Shown piece after piece: positions 7,876 through 15,992 of a stretch of 21,470 nucleotides of DNA. Made by a program: the position numbers and the translations under genes. The stretch is from Sphingorhabdus_B arenilitoris. GTDB lineage: Bacteria; Pseudomonadota; Alphaproteobacteria; Sphingomonadales; Sphingomonadaceae. Each line of letters starts with the position of its first letter. Within the stretch, counting starts at the first letter, position 1. The stretch spans positions 1 to 21,470 of the forward strand of contig NZ_JBHSDH010000007.1 of the NCBI RefSeq assembly GCF_042651485.1, in the 5' to 3' direction. The notes under the pieces are model-generated. The model did not search any database, had not been told where the DNA came from, and was given only the letters and a program-made list of their open reading frames with translations.

Positions 7876-8443
7876 ACGGATCGCAGTTGGAGCGCTCTTG
7901 GTTTTAATGTCGTCGAATGTCGCAGCAGACGATCTTTACAATGGATCGTCTTTTTCCTCTTTGTCTGCCGATCAAAGGGCCGGTCAAGTTGGTGATATAG
8001 TCACGGTCATCGTTTCTGAAAATAACACCGCGTCGAACCGGGTGGGTTCAGGAAGCCGCAAACGGCAGTCGCTGAACGGTCAAATTAGCGCAGGTGATAG
8101 CTTAAACGAAACAGGCGGATTGTCTTTTGGCGGCGAATATAGCGGTGAAGGAACAAATAGCCGCAATGATCGGATGTTGGCGAGATTGAGTGTGACCGTA
8201 ACCGAGGTGCTGCCGAACGGGGATTTGCTTATTTCAGGCACCCAAAATCTAAACATCAACGGCGAAACGACACATATTAAGGTGAGCGGACGCATCCGCC
8301 CATATGACATTGATGGCCAAAATGCCGTGTTATCCTCCCGAATAGCCGATGCCGTGATTGACTATAATGGTAAAGGCTTCGCGACGCGGGGGGCACGCCC
8401 AGGTATCATAACGCGTATCTTCAATTGGCTGGGACTTTCATGA
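7865..8443 (+). CDS. flgH: Flagellar L-ring protein FlgH lacking a lipobox
   Basis: A 192-residue outer-membrane L-ring protein. I choose the ATG at 7865, which has GGAG seven bases upstream, over an in-frame TTG at 7847. FlgH landmarks are seen: the DLYNG region after the signal peptide, GQVGDIVTVIVSENNTASN (near residues 40-58) and the C-terminal GRIRPYDIDGQNAVLSSRIADA segment. FlgH is normally a lipoprotein with a Cys after the signal peptide. Here the signal (about residues 1-21, ending SSNVAA) has no cysteine, so it would be cut by signal peptidase I and left unlipidated. It overlaps flgA by 11 bases and flgI by four. Confidence 0.95.
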   Translation: MMIRRIAVGALLVLMSSNVAADDLYNGSSFSSLSADQRAGQVGDIVTVIVSENNTASNRVGSGSRKRQSLNGQISAGDSLNETGGLSFGGEYSGEGTNSRNDRMLARLSVTVTEVLPNGDLLISGTQNLNINGETTHIKVSGRIRPYDIDGQNAVLSSRIADAVIDYNGKGFATRGARPGIITRIFNWLGLS

Positions 8444-9558
8444 TACGCTATATTTTGACCATCGCGGCGATGGTTGCTTTTTCTCTACTGAATGTATCCG
8501 CTGCTGTTGCAAATCCGGTCCGGTTGAAGGATTTGGGACGATTTGACGGATGGCGAGACAATCCCGTTGTTGGTTATGGGATAGTAACCGGTTTATCGAG
8601 CTCTGGCGATTCCCCGCGCAGTCAAGTAACCAAGATAGCTCTAAAAAATGCGCTCGCCCGATTGGGTATGGAAATTGATTCTTCTCAAATTCAGAGCCGC
8701 AATGTCGCGGTCGTGATGGTCACCGCAACCTTGCCGCCTTCGGCCAATGTCGGCGACCGGCTTGATGTGACAGTTAACTCCATAGGTGACGCCCGAAGCC
8801 TTGCCGGTGGTACGTTGTTGATGACCCCGTTAAAAGGACCGGATGGTCAGGTTTACGCGCTGGCGCAAGGACCATTGGTGATTGGGGCCTATAGTTTCCA
8901 AGCTGACCAGAATGTAAGCCAGAAAAACTATCCTGCAGCGGGTACCCTACCGAACGGCGCAACTGTGGAGCGATCAGTTTCCGCGAATTTGGAAAATATC
9001 CCTGGCAGTATCCGTTACATTCTACGCGACCCAGATTTTTCTACAGCCGAGGCTGTCGCTCGGTCGATCAATTTCGAATTTTCTGCGCCAATCGCTTCGG
9101 TTGTTTCGGCCGACTTAGTCAGTATATCCACCGAAAATTGGAAAGCGGCGATCAATTCTTTGCTGGTTCGAATTGAAAATGTCCGCGTTACGCCGCAGTC
9201 CGTTTCGCGGATCGTGATAAATGAACGCACAGGCACTGTCGTTGCCGGCGGTAATGTTACAATATCAGATGTCGTGATCGCGCAGGGCGACATTAAAGTT
9301 ACAGTTGAGATCGATAACTCTGCTTCTCAACCCAATATATTTGGCGGCTTTGTAAGGGATGGTAGCGGTTTTGTCGTAACCAATACCAAGTTGAGCGTGT
9401 CAGAAGAAAAAGACATTGTCTATCGCGCCCCGGGCAGCACGGTTGCCGACCTCGTTCAAGGCTTATCGAAAGCAAAAGTATCGACGAGGACGATGATCGC
9501 AATTTTGCAGGCCATGAAAGCTGCTGGTGCGGTTCATGCAGATATAGTTGTACAGTAG
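8440..9558 (+). CDS. flgI: Flagellar P-ring protein FlgI
   Basis: A 372-residue periplasmic P-ring protein. The start is taken as the ATG at 8440 (ATGA overlap with flgH) rather than an upstream TTG. A signal peptide spans about residues 1-25 (ending SAAVA). The conserved start of the mature protein follows (RLKDLGRFDGWRDNPVVGYG), then family motifs such as SIGDARSLAGGTLLMTPLKG, VNERTGTVVAGG-like sequence and a C-terminal LVQGLSKAKVSTRTMIAILQ segment. Length fits the family (about 370). It follows flgA and flgH, the usual P/L-ring set. Confidence 0.98.
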   Translation: MIRYILTIAAMVAFSLLNVSAAVANPVRLKDLGRFDGWRDNPVVGYGIVTGLSSSGDSPRSQVTKIALKNALARLGMEIDSSQIQSRNVAVVMVTATLPPSANVGDRLDVTVNSIGDARSLAGGTLLMTPLKGPDGQVYALAQGPLVIGAYSFQADQNVSQKNYPAAGTLPNGATVERSVSANLENIPGSIRYILRDPDFSTAEAVARSINFEFSAPIASVVSADLVSISTENWKAAINSLLVRIENVRVTPQSVSRIVINERTGTVVAGGNVTISDVVIAQGDIKVTVEIDNSASQPNIFGGFVRDGSGFVVTNTKLSVSEEKDIVYRAPGSTVADLVQGLSKAKVSTRTMIAILQAMKAAGAVHADIVVQ

Positions 9559-9575
9559 AGTGTGAGGAAGCGGAT

Positions 9576-9920
9576 ATGGATTCAATCTCATCTATCGTTA
9601 TTCTGAAGGCTATGGATGGGCTGTCGATGCGAGCTAAGGCGACGGCGCAGAATATTGCGAACGCCAATTCTCCCGGTTACCGCCCCGTGAAGGTCAGCTT
9701 TGAAGAATCCCTAAAAGCTGCATCTAAGCGGTCAGCGCAGGATATTCAAAATGTACAGCCTCAAATGTTCACTGTAACGAGCGATAACCGCGATGGTGAT
9801 TTACGGATCGACTTAGAAATGGCAGCAGCCACCCGGACAGCGGGCCGTTACGGCACTCTGGCTGAATTATTAAATCGCAGATTGCAGCTTGAGGCTCTGT
9901 CGGTAACGGGGAGCCGGTAA
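9576..9920 (+). CDS. flgB: Flagellar proximal rod protein FlgB
   Basis: A 114-residue proximal rod protein, slightly shorter than the usual 130. It carries the rod N-terminal motif (AQNIANANSPGYRPVKVSFEE, residues 25 onward, key N-I-A-N and P-G-Y) and a C-terminal helix with LQLEALSVTGSR. A good AGGAAG ribosome site lies upstream of the ATG at 9576. It is immediately followed by flgC and fliE, the conserved proximal rod trio. Confidence 0.92.
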   Translation: MDSISSIVILKAMDGLSMRAKATAQNIANANSPGYRPVKVSFEESLKAASKRSAQDIQNVQPQMFTVTSDNRDGDLRIDLEMAAATRTAGRYGTLAELLNRRLQLEALSVTGSR

Positions 9921-10352
9921 ATGAACGCGATGGAAATTAGCCTGACAGGCATGGATGTAGAATGGCAGCGATTAGAAGTTATTGCCCAAAATCTTGCCAA
10001 TGCAAATACCGTAGTGGATCGGCTTGGTGACGCGTATCAGCCATTAAGGCTATTGTCCGGCCCTGCACCCGCCAGCTTTTCCGCAGCGCTGGATAACGCT
10101 AAAAACCCCGATTTGCGCGGTGTTTCCGTCTATTCGGTGGAACCGCAAAATTTGGCGCTGCGCCGGGTTTATGAACCGGAACATCCACAGGCCGATAGCG
10201 AAGGTTATGTTAATTATCCTGGACTAAGCCACTCAGCCGAAATGACGTTGATGGTCAAAACAGCGAGAAGTTACGAAGCCAATATTGTCGCTTTCAACAC
10301 AGCTCGGCAAATGTATTCAAAGGCCCTTGATATTGGAAGGCGGTCCGCATGA
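9921..10352 (+). CDS. flgC: Flagellar proximal rod protein FlgC
   Basis: A 143-residue proximal rod protein. The N-terminal signature is AQNLANANTVVDRLGDAYQPLR (from about residue 21; key N-L-A-N-A-N-T). The C-terminus holds the FlgC pattern EGYVNYPGLS followed by EMTLMVKTARSYEANIVAFN. The start directly abuts the flgB stop, with a GGGAG ribosome site inside flgB. The stop overlaps fliE by four bases. Length is normal for FlgC. Confidence 0.95.
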   Translation: MNAMEISLTGMDVEWQRLEVIAQNLANANTVVDRLGDAYQPLRLLSGPAPASFSAALDNAKNPDLRGVSVYSVEPQNLALRRVYEPEHPQADSEGYVNYPGLSHSAEMTLMVKTARSYEANIVAFNTARQMYSKALDIGRRSA

Positions 10353-10651
10353 CTTTCGAAATTGATCCGGTTGCAGCTCAAGCTGTGGCCCAATTGCAGC
10401 CCGCCGCAAAACCGGTGGAAATAAAGCCGGATATGGCATTTTCCGATTTGCTCATTTCCGGCGTTGAAAAAACGAGCCAGAAAGTTGCAGCTGCAGATAA
10501 TATGCTACTGCAATTCGCGGCCGGCGACGATATTCCTATCCATCAGGTCACTTTTGCATTGGAACAAGCTCGTCTATCATTTGAAATGATGATCCAATTG
10601 CGCAACAAATTGGTGGAATCGACTCAGCAACTTATGAATATGCAAGTCTGA
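10349..10651 (+). CDS. fliE: MS ring-rod junction protein FliE
   Basis: A 100-residue protein that joins the rod to the MS ring and is the first export substrate. FliE features are seen in the second half: SDLLISGVEKTSQKVAAADNM and the ending HQVTFALEQARLSFEMMIQL with RNKLVESTQQLMNMQV. Length is typical (about 100). The gene starts with an ATGA overlap on flgC and lies eight bases before fliF, a conserved arrangement. Confidence 0.95.
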   Translation: MTFEIDPVAAQAVAQLQPAAKPVEIKPDMAFSDLLISGVEKTSQKVAAADNMLLQFAAGDDIPIHQVTFALEQARLSFEMMIQLRNKLVESTQQLMNMQV

Positions 10652-10659
10652 ACGCTTAA

Positions 10660-11940
10660 ATGCCCGATAAAATCAACTCACCTGCCATGAGGCAGATACT
10701 GTTCGCATTCGTCGCCGCTATTGGCGCCGCAATAGTGTTATTTGCGATATGGTATTTCGTGATCAGAACACCGTATGTAGAAGCTTTTTCAAACCTGAAA
10801 TCTACCGATGCTTCCATTATTGTGCAGGAGCTGGAAAAGAACAAAGTGCCGTATAAATTGGCCGATCAAGGGCAAAGTATATTGGTTCCTGAAGACCAAG
10901 TTGATGCCACTCGAGTAAGCATATTGGGCGGCGATTTACCTTTAAAAGGCATTGTCGGTTTTGAGCTTTTTAACGAGAGCGATATGGGGCTGACCGAATT
11001 TGCGCAGCGGATCAATTATCAGCGTGCCTTACAGGGGGAATTGGCCAGGACGCTGATGTCATTTAGCAACATTGAATCGGCGAGGGTGCATTTGTCACTG
11101 CCGGAAAGCGGCATATTTGATCGCCAAAAAAGAACCGCGAAAGCGTCCGCCACCTTGCAAGCCAAGATCGGAATGGACATCGATGCCGAAACTGTTTCAG
11201 CGGTTCAGCGGTTGATCGTATCCGCAGTGCCGGATTTGGAAGTCAGCAATGTTGCCGTGCTGGATGCAAATGGTCAGTTGCTGACATCCGCTCAAGATCC
11301 GGCAGGTGGTAATTTTGACGATGGGTTTTTGCCCAGCCCTGAAGAACAAGATTTGATTGACCGCGCCACCAACGCGCTGGCCCCTATTTTCAATGATGAC
11401 CAGCTGCGGGTTGTGGTGCAGGTTACCGAAGATCAGAAACCGGCGGCGTCTGACACCAGCTCATCTGGGGTCGAACAAGGAGATACCCCTCCTGATGCTG
11501 GCATTGATACGCCGGCAGGTGACGCTGCTTATCGGCTGGATATTAAAGTGGGAAGTTCACAGCCGGCAACCGCAGCGGAGCGAGCAGAGGCCATATCTGC
11601 GCTCCAACAGTCCATTGGCTTTGATCCTGACAGAGGGGACCGGTTGATGATTATCCCGATAGGGCAACCTCCTGTGTCCGCACAAGCCGGGACATATGAC
11701 AAGGCCAACCAAGCCGCAGAAAACCTGAGCCCACAAGACGAGCCGGCATCGACATTCCAAATACCTAATGGCATTTATTGGGCTATCGGTATTTTGTTGA
11801 TCGTGATGCTGTCGTTATTTGTGATCGGCCGGTTTCGCAACCCCAAAACCTTGACGCTCGATAAGCGTTTGAATTTTTCGAGCCAGTTGCAACAACTTTT
11901 GGCCGACCAACAACGAGATAAAGATGGCGTCGCACGATAA
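10660..11940 (+). CDS. fliF: Flagellar MS-ring protein FliF, reduced
   Basis: A 426-residue inner-membrane ring protein, against about 550 in most flagella. The first membrane helix is at about residues 12-35. The ring-building YscJ/FliF domain follows (FELFNESDMGLTEFAQRINY, then the LVSAVPDLEVSNVAVLD region). The third ring domain is short: the strands near NDDQLRVVVQVTED and YRLDIKVG are kept, but the long collar insertion is mostly missing. The second membrane helix is at about 370-391. Only about 35 cytoplasmic residues remain, so the acidic FliG-binding tail of standard FliF is not recognisable. The next gene overlaps its end by 17 bases. I see no frameshift that would extend FliF. Confidence 0.93.
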   Translation: MPDKINSPAMRQILFAFVAAIGAAIVLFAIWYFVIRTPYVEAFSNLKSTDASIIVQELEKNKVPYKLADQGQSILVPEDQVDATRVSILGGDLPLKGIVGFELFNESDMGLTEFAQRINYQRALQGELARTLMSFSNIESARVHLSLPESGIFDRQKRTAKASATLQAKIGMDIDAETVSAVQRLIVSAVPDLEVSNVAVLDANGQLLTSAQDPAGGNFDDGFLPSPEEQDLIDRATNALAPIFNDDQLRVVVQVTEDQKPAASDTSSSGVEQGDTPPDAGIDTPAGDAAYRLDIKVGSSQPATAAERAEAISALQQSIGFDPDRGDRLMIIPIGQPPVSAQAGTYDKANQAAENLSPQDEPASTFQIPNGIYWAIGILLIVMLSLFVIGRFRNPKTLTLDKRLNFSSQLQQLLADQQRDKDGVAR

Positions 11941-12337
11941 AAAACTACAGCGAATGGTTGAGAAATTTAGCAAATTTTCTCATGAAGACCAAAATCTCAT
12001 TCTCAGCGAGCTCGATGAAAAGCAACAAGGTCAGCTGACAGAAATGATTAAAATGCAAGCCGCCGGTACGGCAACCGAGCGGCATTATTCGGAAGATAAC
12101 AAAACGACTGGACATGATCCAGATTTTGTCGAAACCGGAAACCTATCGGGATGGATAGTCGAACGGCTGAATGGTGAACGTAACGGAGAGAGTAGCCAAT
12201 CCAAAAAATTCAAATTGACGGATCATGCAAGAAGAGAATTGCGACAATTAGTGGCAAAATCAATACCGCAACCCGCCGTGACAACGCATTCTTTGTCATC
12301 AAAGATTTTTGGCTGGATGCGCAGGGTTAAATCATAA
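11924..12337 (+). CDS. Unrecognised 137-residue protein in the FliG position
   Basis: A soluble 137-residue protein between fliF and fliH, where fliG (about 330 residues) usually lies. I do not recognise it. Residues 1-45 are predicted helical and highly charged (KFSKFSHEDQNLILSELDE), vaguely like the short helix repeats of FliG and MgtE N-domains. A polar, probably disordered middle (about 50-95) follows, then a basic helical end (about 98-137; RRELRQLVAKS). No FliG middle-domain EHPQ motif or C-terminal charged torque helix is present. Its start overlaps fliF by 17 bases, so the two are probably coupled. It may anchor the cytoplasmic ring in place of FliG; that is inference. The coding frame looks genuine because it has operon spacing on both sides. 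Confidence 0.8.
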   Translation: MASHDKKLQRMVEKFSKFSHEDQNLILSELDEKQQGQLTEMIKMQAAGTATERHYSEDNKTTGHDPDFVETGNLSGWIVERLNGERNGESSQSKKFKLTDHARRELRQLVAKSIPQPAVTTHSLSSKIFGWMRRVKS

Positions 12338-12340
12338 CTC

Positions 12341-13051
12341 ATGGACTATATCATCAAATCCGGCGATCAACGCGGCTTGGTAGCGACTGCGTCAATTGTA
12401 ACTGGGCAGTCAATAGCCAATGGTTCTGAAACATCCCTGGCGCAGCCCGAGCCTTCCCCGCAAGAAATGCATATCCGTCGATTAGAAGCACAATTAGCCG
12501 CTTTAGAAACTCAGTTGCACGAGGGTAAAGAGGCTTTACAACAAAGGTATGATCAGGGCTTTGAAGAAGGTCAGCTGGCCAAAGAAGAAGAGATCGAAGA
12601 GGATCGCACTAAAGCTCTTGCCGCACTGCATAGCTCATTGGAAAATGCTTTGGCGGATTTTGAACGTGAATTATCTGTCATGCATCATTTTGCAGTCACG
12701 GTTGCCCAAACGGCAATTACTAAAATTTTGGGTGATGACAGCCATCGGCAACAGATAATGAAATCAATCATCGCCCGGCAATTTGCGGGCCTTGAGAAGC
12801 AAAATATATTGAAGGTAACCCTCTCAAAGATTGATTTCCCGAATAGCACTGACATTTCCGATTTGGCCGCGCAGTTATCGATATCGGCAGACTGCATAAA
12901 TACGTCCGCCGAACATGATGCAGGTGCGTGTTTTATCGAGCTGAATCTGGGAACAATTGATGCCAGTCTGGATAGGCAGTTGCATAATTTGAATATGATG
13001 TTTGATGGCGGAAAAGATACCGGATCAGCCATAATTGATCCGGGTGACTGA
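12341..13051 (+). CDS. fliH: Export ATPase regulator FliH
   Basis: A 236-residue cytoplasmic protein placed directly upstream of the export ATPase gene. FliH dimers hold FliI at the export gate and C-ring. It has a long coiled-coil stretch rich in Glu, Gln and Leu (about residues 45-110, with EEGQLAKEEEIEEDRTKALA) and a C-terminal domain with the family pattern FAVTVAQTAITKILGDD, followed by the strand region near ECFIELNLG-like sequence and GTIDASLDRQLHNL. Assignment comes from these features plus position; FliH sequences are poorly conserved. Its stop lies seven bases before the chosen fliI start. Confidence 0.88.
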   Translation: MDYIIKSGDQRGLVATASIVTGQSIANGSETSLAQPEPSPQEMHIRRLEAQLAALETQLHEGKEALQQRYDQGFEEGQLAKEEEIEEDRTKALAALHSSLENALADFERELSVMHHFAVTVAQTAITKILGDDSHRQQIMKSIIARQFAGLEKQNILKVTLSKIDFPNSTDISDLAAQLSISADCINTSAEHDAGACFIELNLGTIDASLDRQLHNLNMMFDGGKDTGSAIIDPGD

Positions 13052-13058
13052 GCGTTAT

Positions 13059-14372
13059 ATGCTGCAAGAAGCCATTATCAACAGGATCGAAAAAACGACG
13101 CTGGTTCAGCATTTCGGCATATTGCAAAAAATACAATCCGGTTGGGTTGAGGCGAGCGGTCCCAATGTACCCATCGGCACCATCTGCAACATTATTCCAG
13201 AAAATGGCGATGCCGAAATGGCTGTAACGGCGGAGGTTGTGAAAGTGGACCGCGATCATATTGCGCTGGTTCCGTTTGAGGATAACAGCAAGCTTACTGT
13301 AGGTGCCCGGATTTATGCGACTGCATTGGATGCGCAGGTTCCGGTAGGCGATGATTTTCAAGGTAGAGCAGTTGACGCTCTGGCTCAGGCGATGGATCAG
13401 CGACGGCTTACGCCATCTGATTTCGTTCCCTTGCACCCTGTGCTGCCATCACCGATGGATCGGTGCTCACCGCGAGATATTCTCGCCACGGGGATGCGGT
13501 CGATAGATGGTTTGCTGTCGTTGGGCGTTGGCCAACGCATTGGTGTTTTTGCGGCTAGCGGCGTTGGAAAAACCAGTCTGATGACGCAATTGTCAAAACA
13601 AATTGATTGCGATCATATCATATATTGCTTGATAGGAGAGCGCGGCCGTGAAGTGGAGCATTTGTGGCAGACTGAACTGACCGAAGAATTGCGCAAAAAG
13701 GCAACGATAGTTGCGGCAACATCAGACAAAAGCGCGGCATTGCGCGTGCGGGCTGTTTATCAAGCACTTGCCCTTGCCAACTATTGGCGATCAAATGGCC
13801 GCCACGTTGTTTTAATAATAGATTCGGTCACACGGTTAGCCATGGCAATGCGGGAAACAGGTTTGGCGGCAGGAGAGCCGCCAACGGTACGCGCATATAC
13901 TCCAGGCGTATTTACTGCTATCCCAAAGATCGTTGAAAGTTGCGGCGCGTTAAAATCCGGCGGTGCCATCACAGCCATAATGACCATATTGAGTGAAACC
14001 GATGACACCGAGGATCCAATTTCAGAGATGATGAAGTCCTTGCTAGACGGACATATTATTCTATCACGAAAATATGCCGAAAAAGGTCATTTTCCCGCCA
14101 TCGACATTTGCAAAAGTATCAGCCGCAACATGGCTTCGGTGGCAGAGCCGAACCATATGAAAAATGCCCGTGAGTTTTTATCACATTTTGCATTATATGA
14201 TGCGTCGCAAACGATGATTGATGCAGGCCTTTATGAATCTGGAAACAATCCTGATCTCGACAAAGCCATTAAGATGCGATCAGCCATGATTTCGTTCTTG
14301 CAACAAGGTCAGGCCGAACAATGCGATATCGATGACAGCTTGGCAAAATTGCAACAGATAGTCCGGCGGTGA
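13059..14372 (+). CDS. fliI: Flagellar export ATPase FliI
   Basis: A 437-residue cytoplasmic ATPase, related to the F1 beta subunit, that unloads and unfolds export substrates. I start at the ATG at 13059; a GTG at 13044 and TTG at 13035 are in-frame alternatives that overlap fliH. Walker A is AASGVGKT (about residues 165-172), followed by the IGERGREVEHLW segment (192-203) and Walker B VVLIID (250-255). SVTRLAMAMRETGLAAGEPP is the family signature after Walker B. Length matches FliI (about 440). All catalytic elements look intact, so the export engine should work. Confidence 0.97.
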   Translation: MLQEAIINRIEKTTLVQHFGILQKIQSGWVEASGPNVPIGTICNIIPENGDAEMAVTAEVVKVDRDHIALVPFEDNSKLTVGARIYATALDAQVPVGDDFQGRAVDALAQAMDQRRLTPSDFVPLHPVLPSPMDRCSPRDILATGMRSIDGLLSLGVGQRIGVFAASGVGKTSLMTQLSKQIDCDHIIYCLIGERGREVEHLWQTELTEELRKKATIVAATSDKSAALRVRAVYQALALANYWRSNGRHVVLIIDSVTRLAMAMRETGLAAGEPPTVRAYTPGVFTAIPKIVESCGALKSGGAITAIMTILSETDDTEDPISEMMKSLLDGHIILSRKYAEKGHFPAIDICKSISRNMASVAEPNHMKNAREFLSHFALYDASQTMIDAGLYESGNNPDLDKAIKMRSAMISFLQQGQAEQCDIDDSLAKLQQIVRR

Positions 14373-14381
14373 TAATGTGTC

Positions 14382-14846
14382 ATGAGCGAGCTTAAAGCAA
14401 AACATCAGCTGTTGCAGAATATGCACAAGATCCGCGTGCTTCAGCAGGAACGTGACGAAAAAATCTTGGTGCACCGCAGGCAGGATGTTGAGAACAGAAA
14501 AGACACGCTCCACATCAAAAAAGAAATAGTGGAAAATGGCATTGCCGAATGGGAGAGGCAATTGAGCGCAGGATCATTTCAAGCTGAATCATTACTTCAA
14601 TTTCAATATTGGTTGGGGCATTCCACAGAAGATGTGCATGAAGCCGAAACGGATCTTGAAGCAGCGATCGATGATTATCGCGTTGCTGCAAAGACATTGG
14701 CGAGGTCAATCGGCTATCAAAATTCAGCTAAGGAATTAGTAGCAATATCAGCATGCAACATCAAAAAGCATTCAGAGCGCAAGCTCGAAACCCGATTTGA
14801 AGATTTGACGAGTTACCGGCATTGGTCCAATGAAAATCATCAATAG
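14382..14846 (+). CDS. fliJ: Probable FliJ, ATPase stalk protein
   Basis: A 154-residue, highly charged, almost entirely helical protein, consistent with the antiparallel coiled coil of FliJ, which links FliI to FlhA. Two long helices are implied at about residues 1-60 and 75-140. FliJ/SctO sequences are barely conserved, so the call rests on size, composition and position just after fliI. Its 3' end overlaps the next gene by 17 bases. It could be a general coiled-coil escort protein, but the place in the order strongly favours FliJ. Confidence 0.8.
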   Translation: MSELKAKHQLLQNMHKIRVLQQERDEKILVHRRQDVENRKDTLHIKKEIVENGIAEWERQLSAGSFQAESLLQFQYWLGHSTEDVHEAETDLEAAIDDYRVAAKTLARSIGYQNSAKELVAISACNIKKHSERKLETRFEDLTSYRHWSNENHQ

Positions 14847-15537
14847 CCTTGCAATAAATCAAAATAGCTCGCCTCGTTTGAAAAGCGGCGAACCCTCCCC
14901 ATCGTTTGCGAAGCTATTGGAAAATGGGCTATCCGCTAAAGATATAGGAAATATAAGGGCGCGCAGTTTTAGCGAGAGCGGTATATTGGGGCAACATTAT
15001 GCGGTCGCCGATAAAAATTATCCTTTGCAAGCTTCCGGCAGTATTGCCAATCGCTCTCGAAATGTTAGCCGCGAAGCCGCTCAATTTTCAGTTGCTCCGG
15101 AAAAGCAACTCGTGGCAGCAAATGTGCTATCTTCATCTCGCTTGTCGAACCAAAGCACGGGCGGTCCTATGCTTGGCCGCGTAAAAGCAGTTCCAGTGCA
15201 TGATATGATATTGGGTGTAGCTGATAGTTTCAGTTTCAGCCCTATTTCGCCGCAGCCTGATTTGAACAAAAGCTCAGCTAGAAAAAATACGTTGATGCAA
15301 GCCTTTGACCATCAGAGCTCCTCAAGCGCGAGTTTTGTTACATCATTTTACCACAAAAAGTTGGACAAGCCGAGAATGTCGTTATGGGGAAAAAATGATG
15401 CTTTGACGGTTGTATTCGACGAACATGTGGACAATTCGCGTGGGTCAAGTGAGATAAAACAATTGGCGCGACAGATTTTATTCGAATTTGGAGTGACAAA
15501 TTATCAACTACTAGATATTTACAGAGAATCTTTTTAA
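14830..15537 (+). CDS. Unrecognised 235-residue protein in the FliK position
   Basis: A hydrophilic, serine- and asparagine-rich 235-residue protein without signal peptide or membrane helix. Its place between fliJ and flgD/flgE is where the hook-length ruler FliK normally lies, and the low-complexity N-terminal two thirds would suit a ruler. The C-terminus (about residues 180-235, with ALTVVFDEHVDNSRGSSEIK and ending LLDIYRESF) does not show the FliK C-domain pattern that I know, and the protein is shorter than usual. It overlaps fliJ by 17 bases and precedes flgD by 14. FliK is the best guess by position only. Confidence 0.75.
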   Translation: MKIINSLAINQNSSPRLKSGEPSPSFAKLLENGLSAKDIGNIRARSFSESGILGQHYAVADKNYPLQASGSIANRSRNVSREAAQFSVAPEKQLVAANVLSSSRLSNQSTGGPMLGRVKAVPVHDMILGVADSFSFSPISPQPDLNKSSARKNTLMQAFDHQSSSSASFVTSFYHKKLDKPRMSLWGKNDALTVVFDEHVDNSRGSSEIKQLARQILFEFGVTNYQLLDIYRESF

Positions 15538-15551
15538 GCAGGGGACTTAAG

Positions 15552-15989
15552 ATGCAAGTTGGTTCTGTCACTCCAAACGTTCAGGCTTCGAATGGCCAAG
15601 GAACAAATGTCTCGCAAACTGCGCAAAATGCTTTTGGGCTGGAATTCCAGTCTCTGCTGAGAATTATTCTGACGCAGCTTACCTACCAAGATCCGCTAAA
15701 GCCGCTCGATAACACGGAATTTGTGTCGCAGCTTGCGCAATTTTCGCAATTACAACAGTCTCAAAATCTCAACGACCAAGTCACCAGCTTATTAACCGCG
15801 CAATCTGCAACCCAGGCGACGTCATTGTTAGGGCGCACCGTCGATGTGAATGTGGGCGGTAATTTGCTCAGCGGGACTGTGAAGTCAGTGTCGTTCACGA
15901 CGGGTAGCCCGACCATAACGTTGGAGACGCCTGGTGGCCAAACAATATCGAGCTTGTCCATTGCCAATGTCGCTCAAATAAGGGAGTAA
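15552..15989 (+). CDS. flgD: Hook-scaffold protein FlgD, short form
   Basis: A 145-residue hook cap protein that guides hook assembly. The conserved N-terminal region is plain: FQSLLRIILTQLTYQDPLKP followed by LDNTEFVSQLAQFSQLQQ (about residues 30-75). The C-terminal domain is cut down to a tudor-like core (about 95-143, GRTVDVNVGGNLLSGTVKSV). Many FlgD proteins exceed 200 residues, but short forms are common in Alphaproteobacteria. It sits three bases before flgE, the usual partner. Confidence 0.95.
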   Translation: MQVGSVTPNVQASNGQGTNVSQTAQNAFGLEFQSLLRIILTQLTYQDPLKPLDNTEFVSQLAQFSQLQQSQNLNDQVTSLLTAQSATQATSLLGRTVDVNVGGNLLSGTVKSVSFTTGSPTITLETPGGQTISSLSIANVAQIRE

Positions 15990-15992
15990 AAA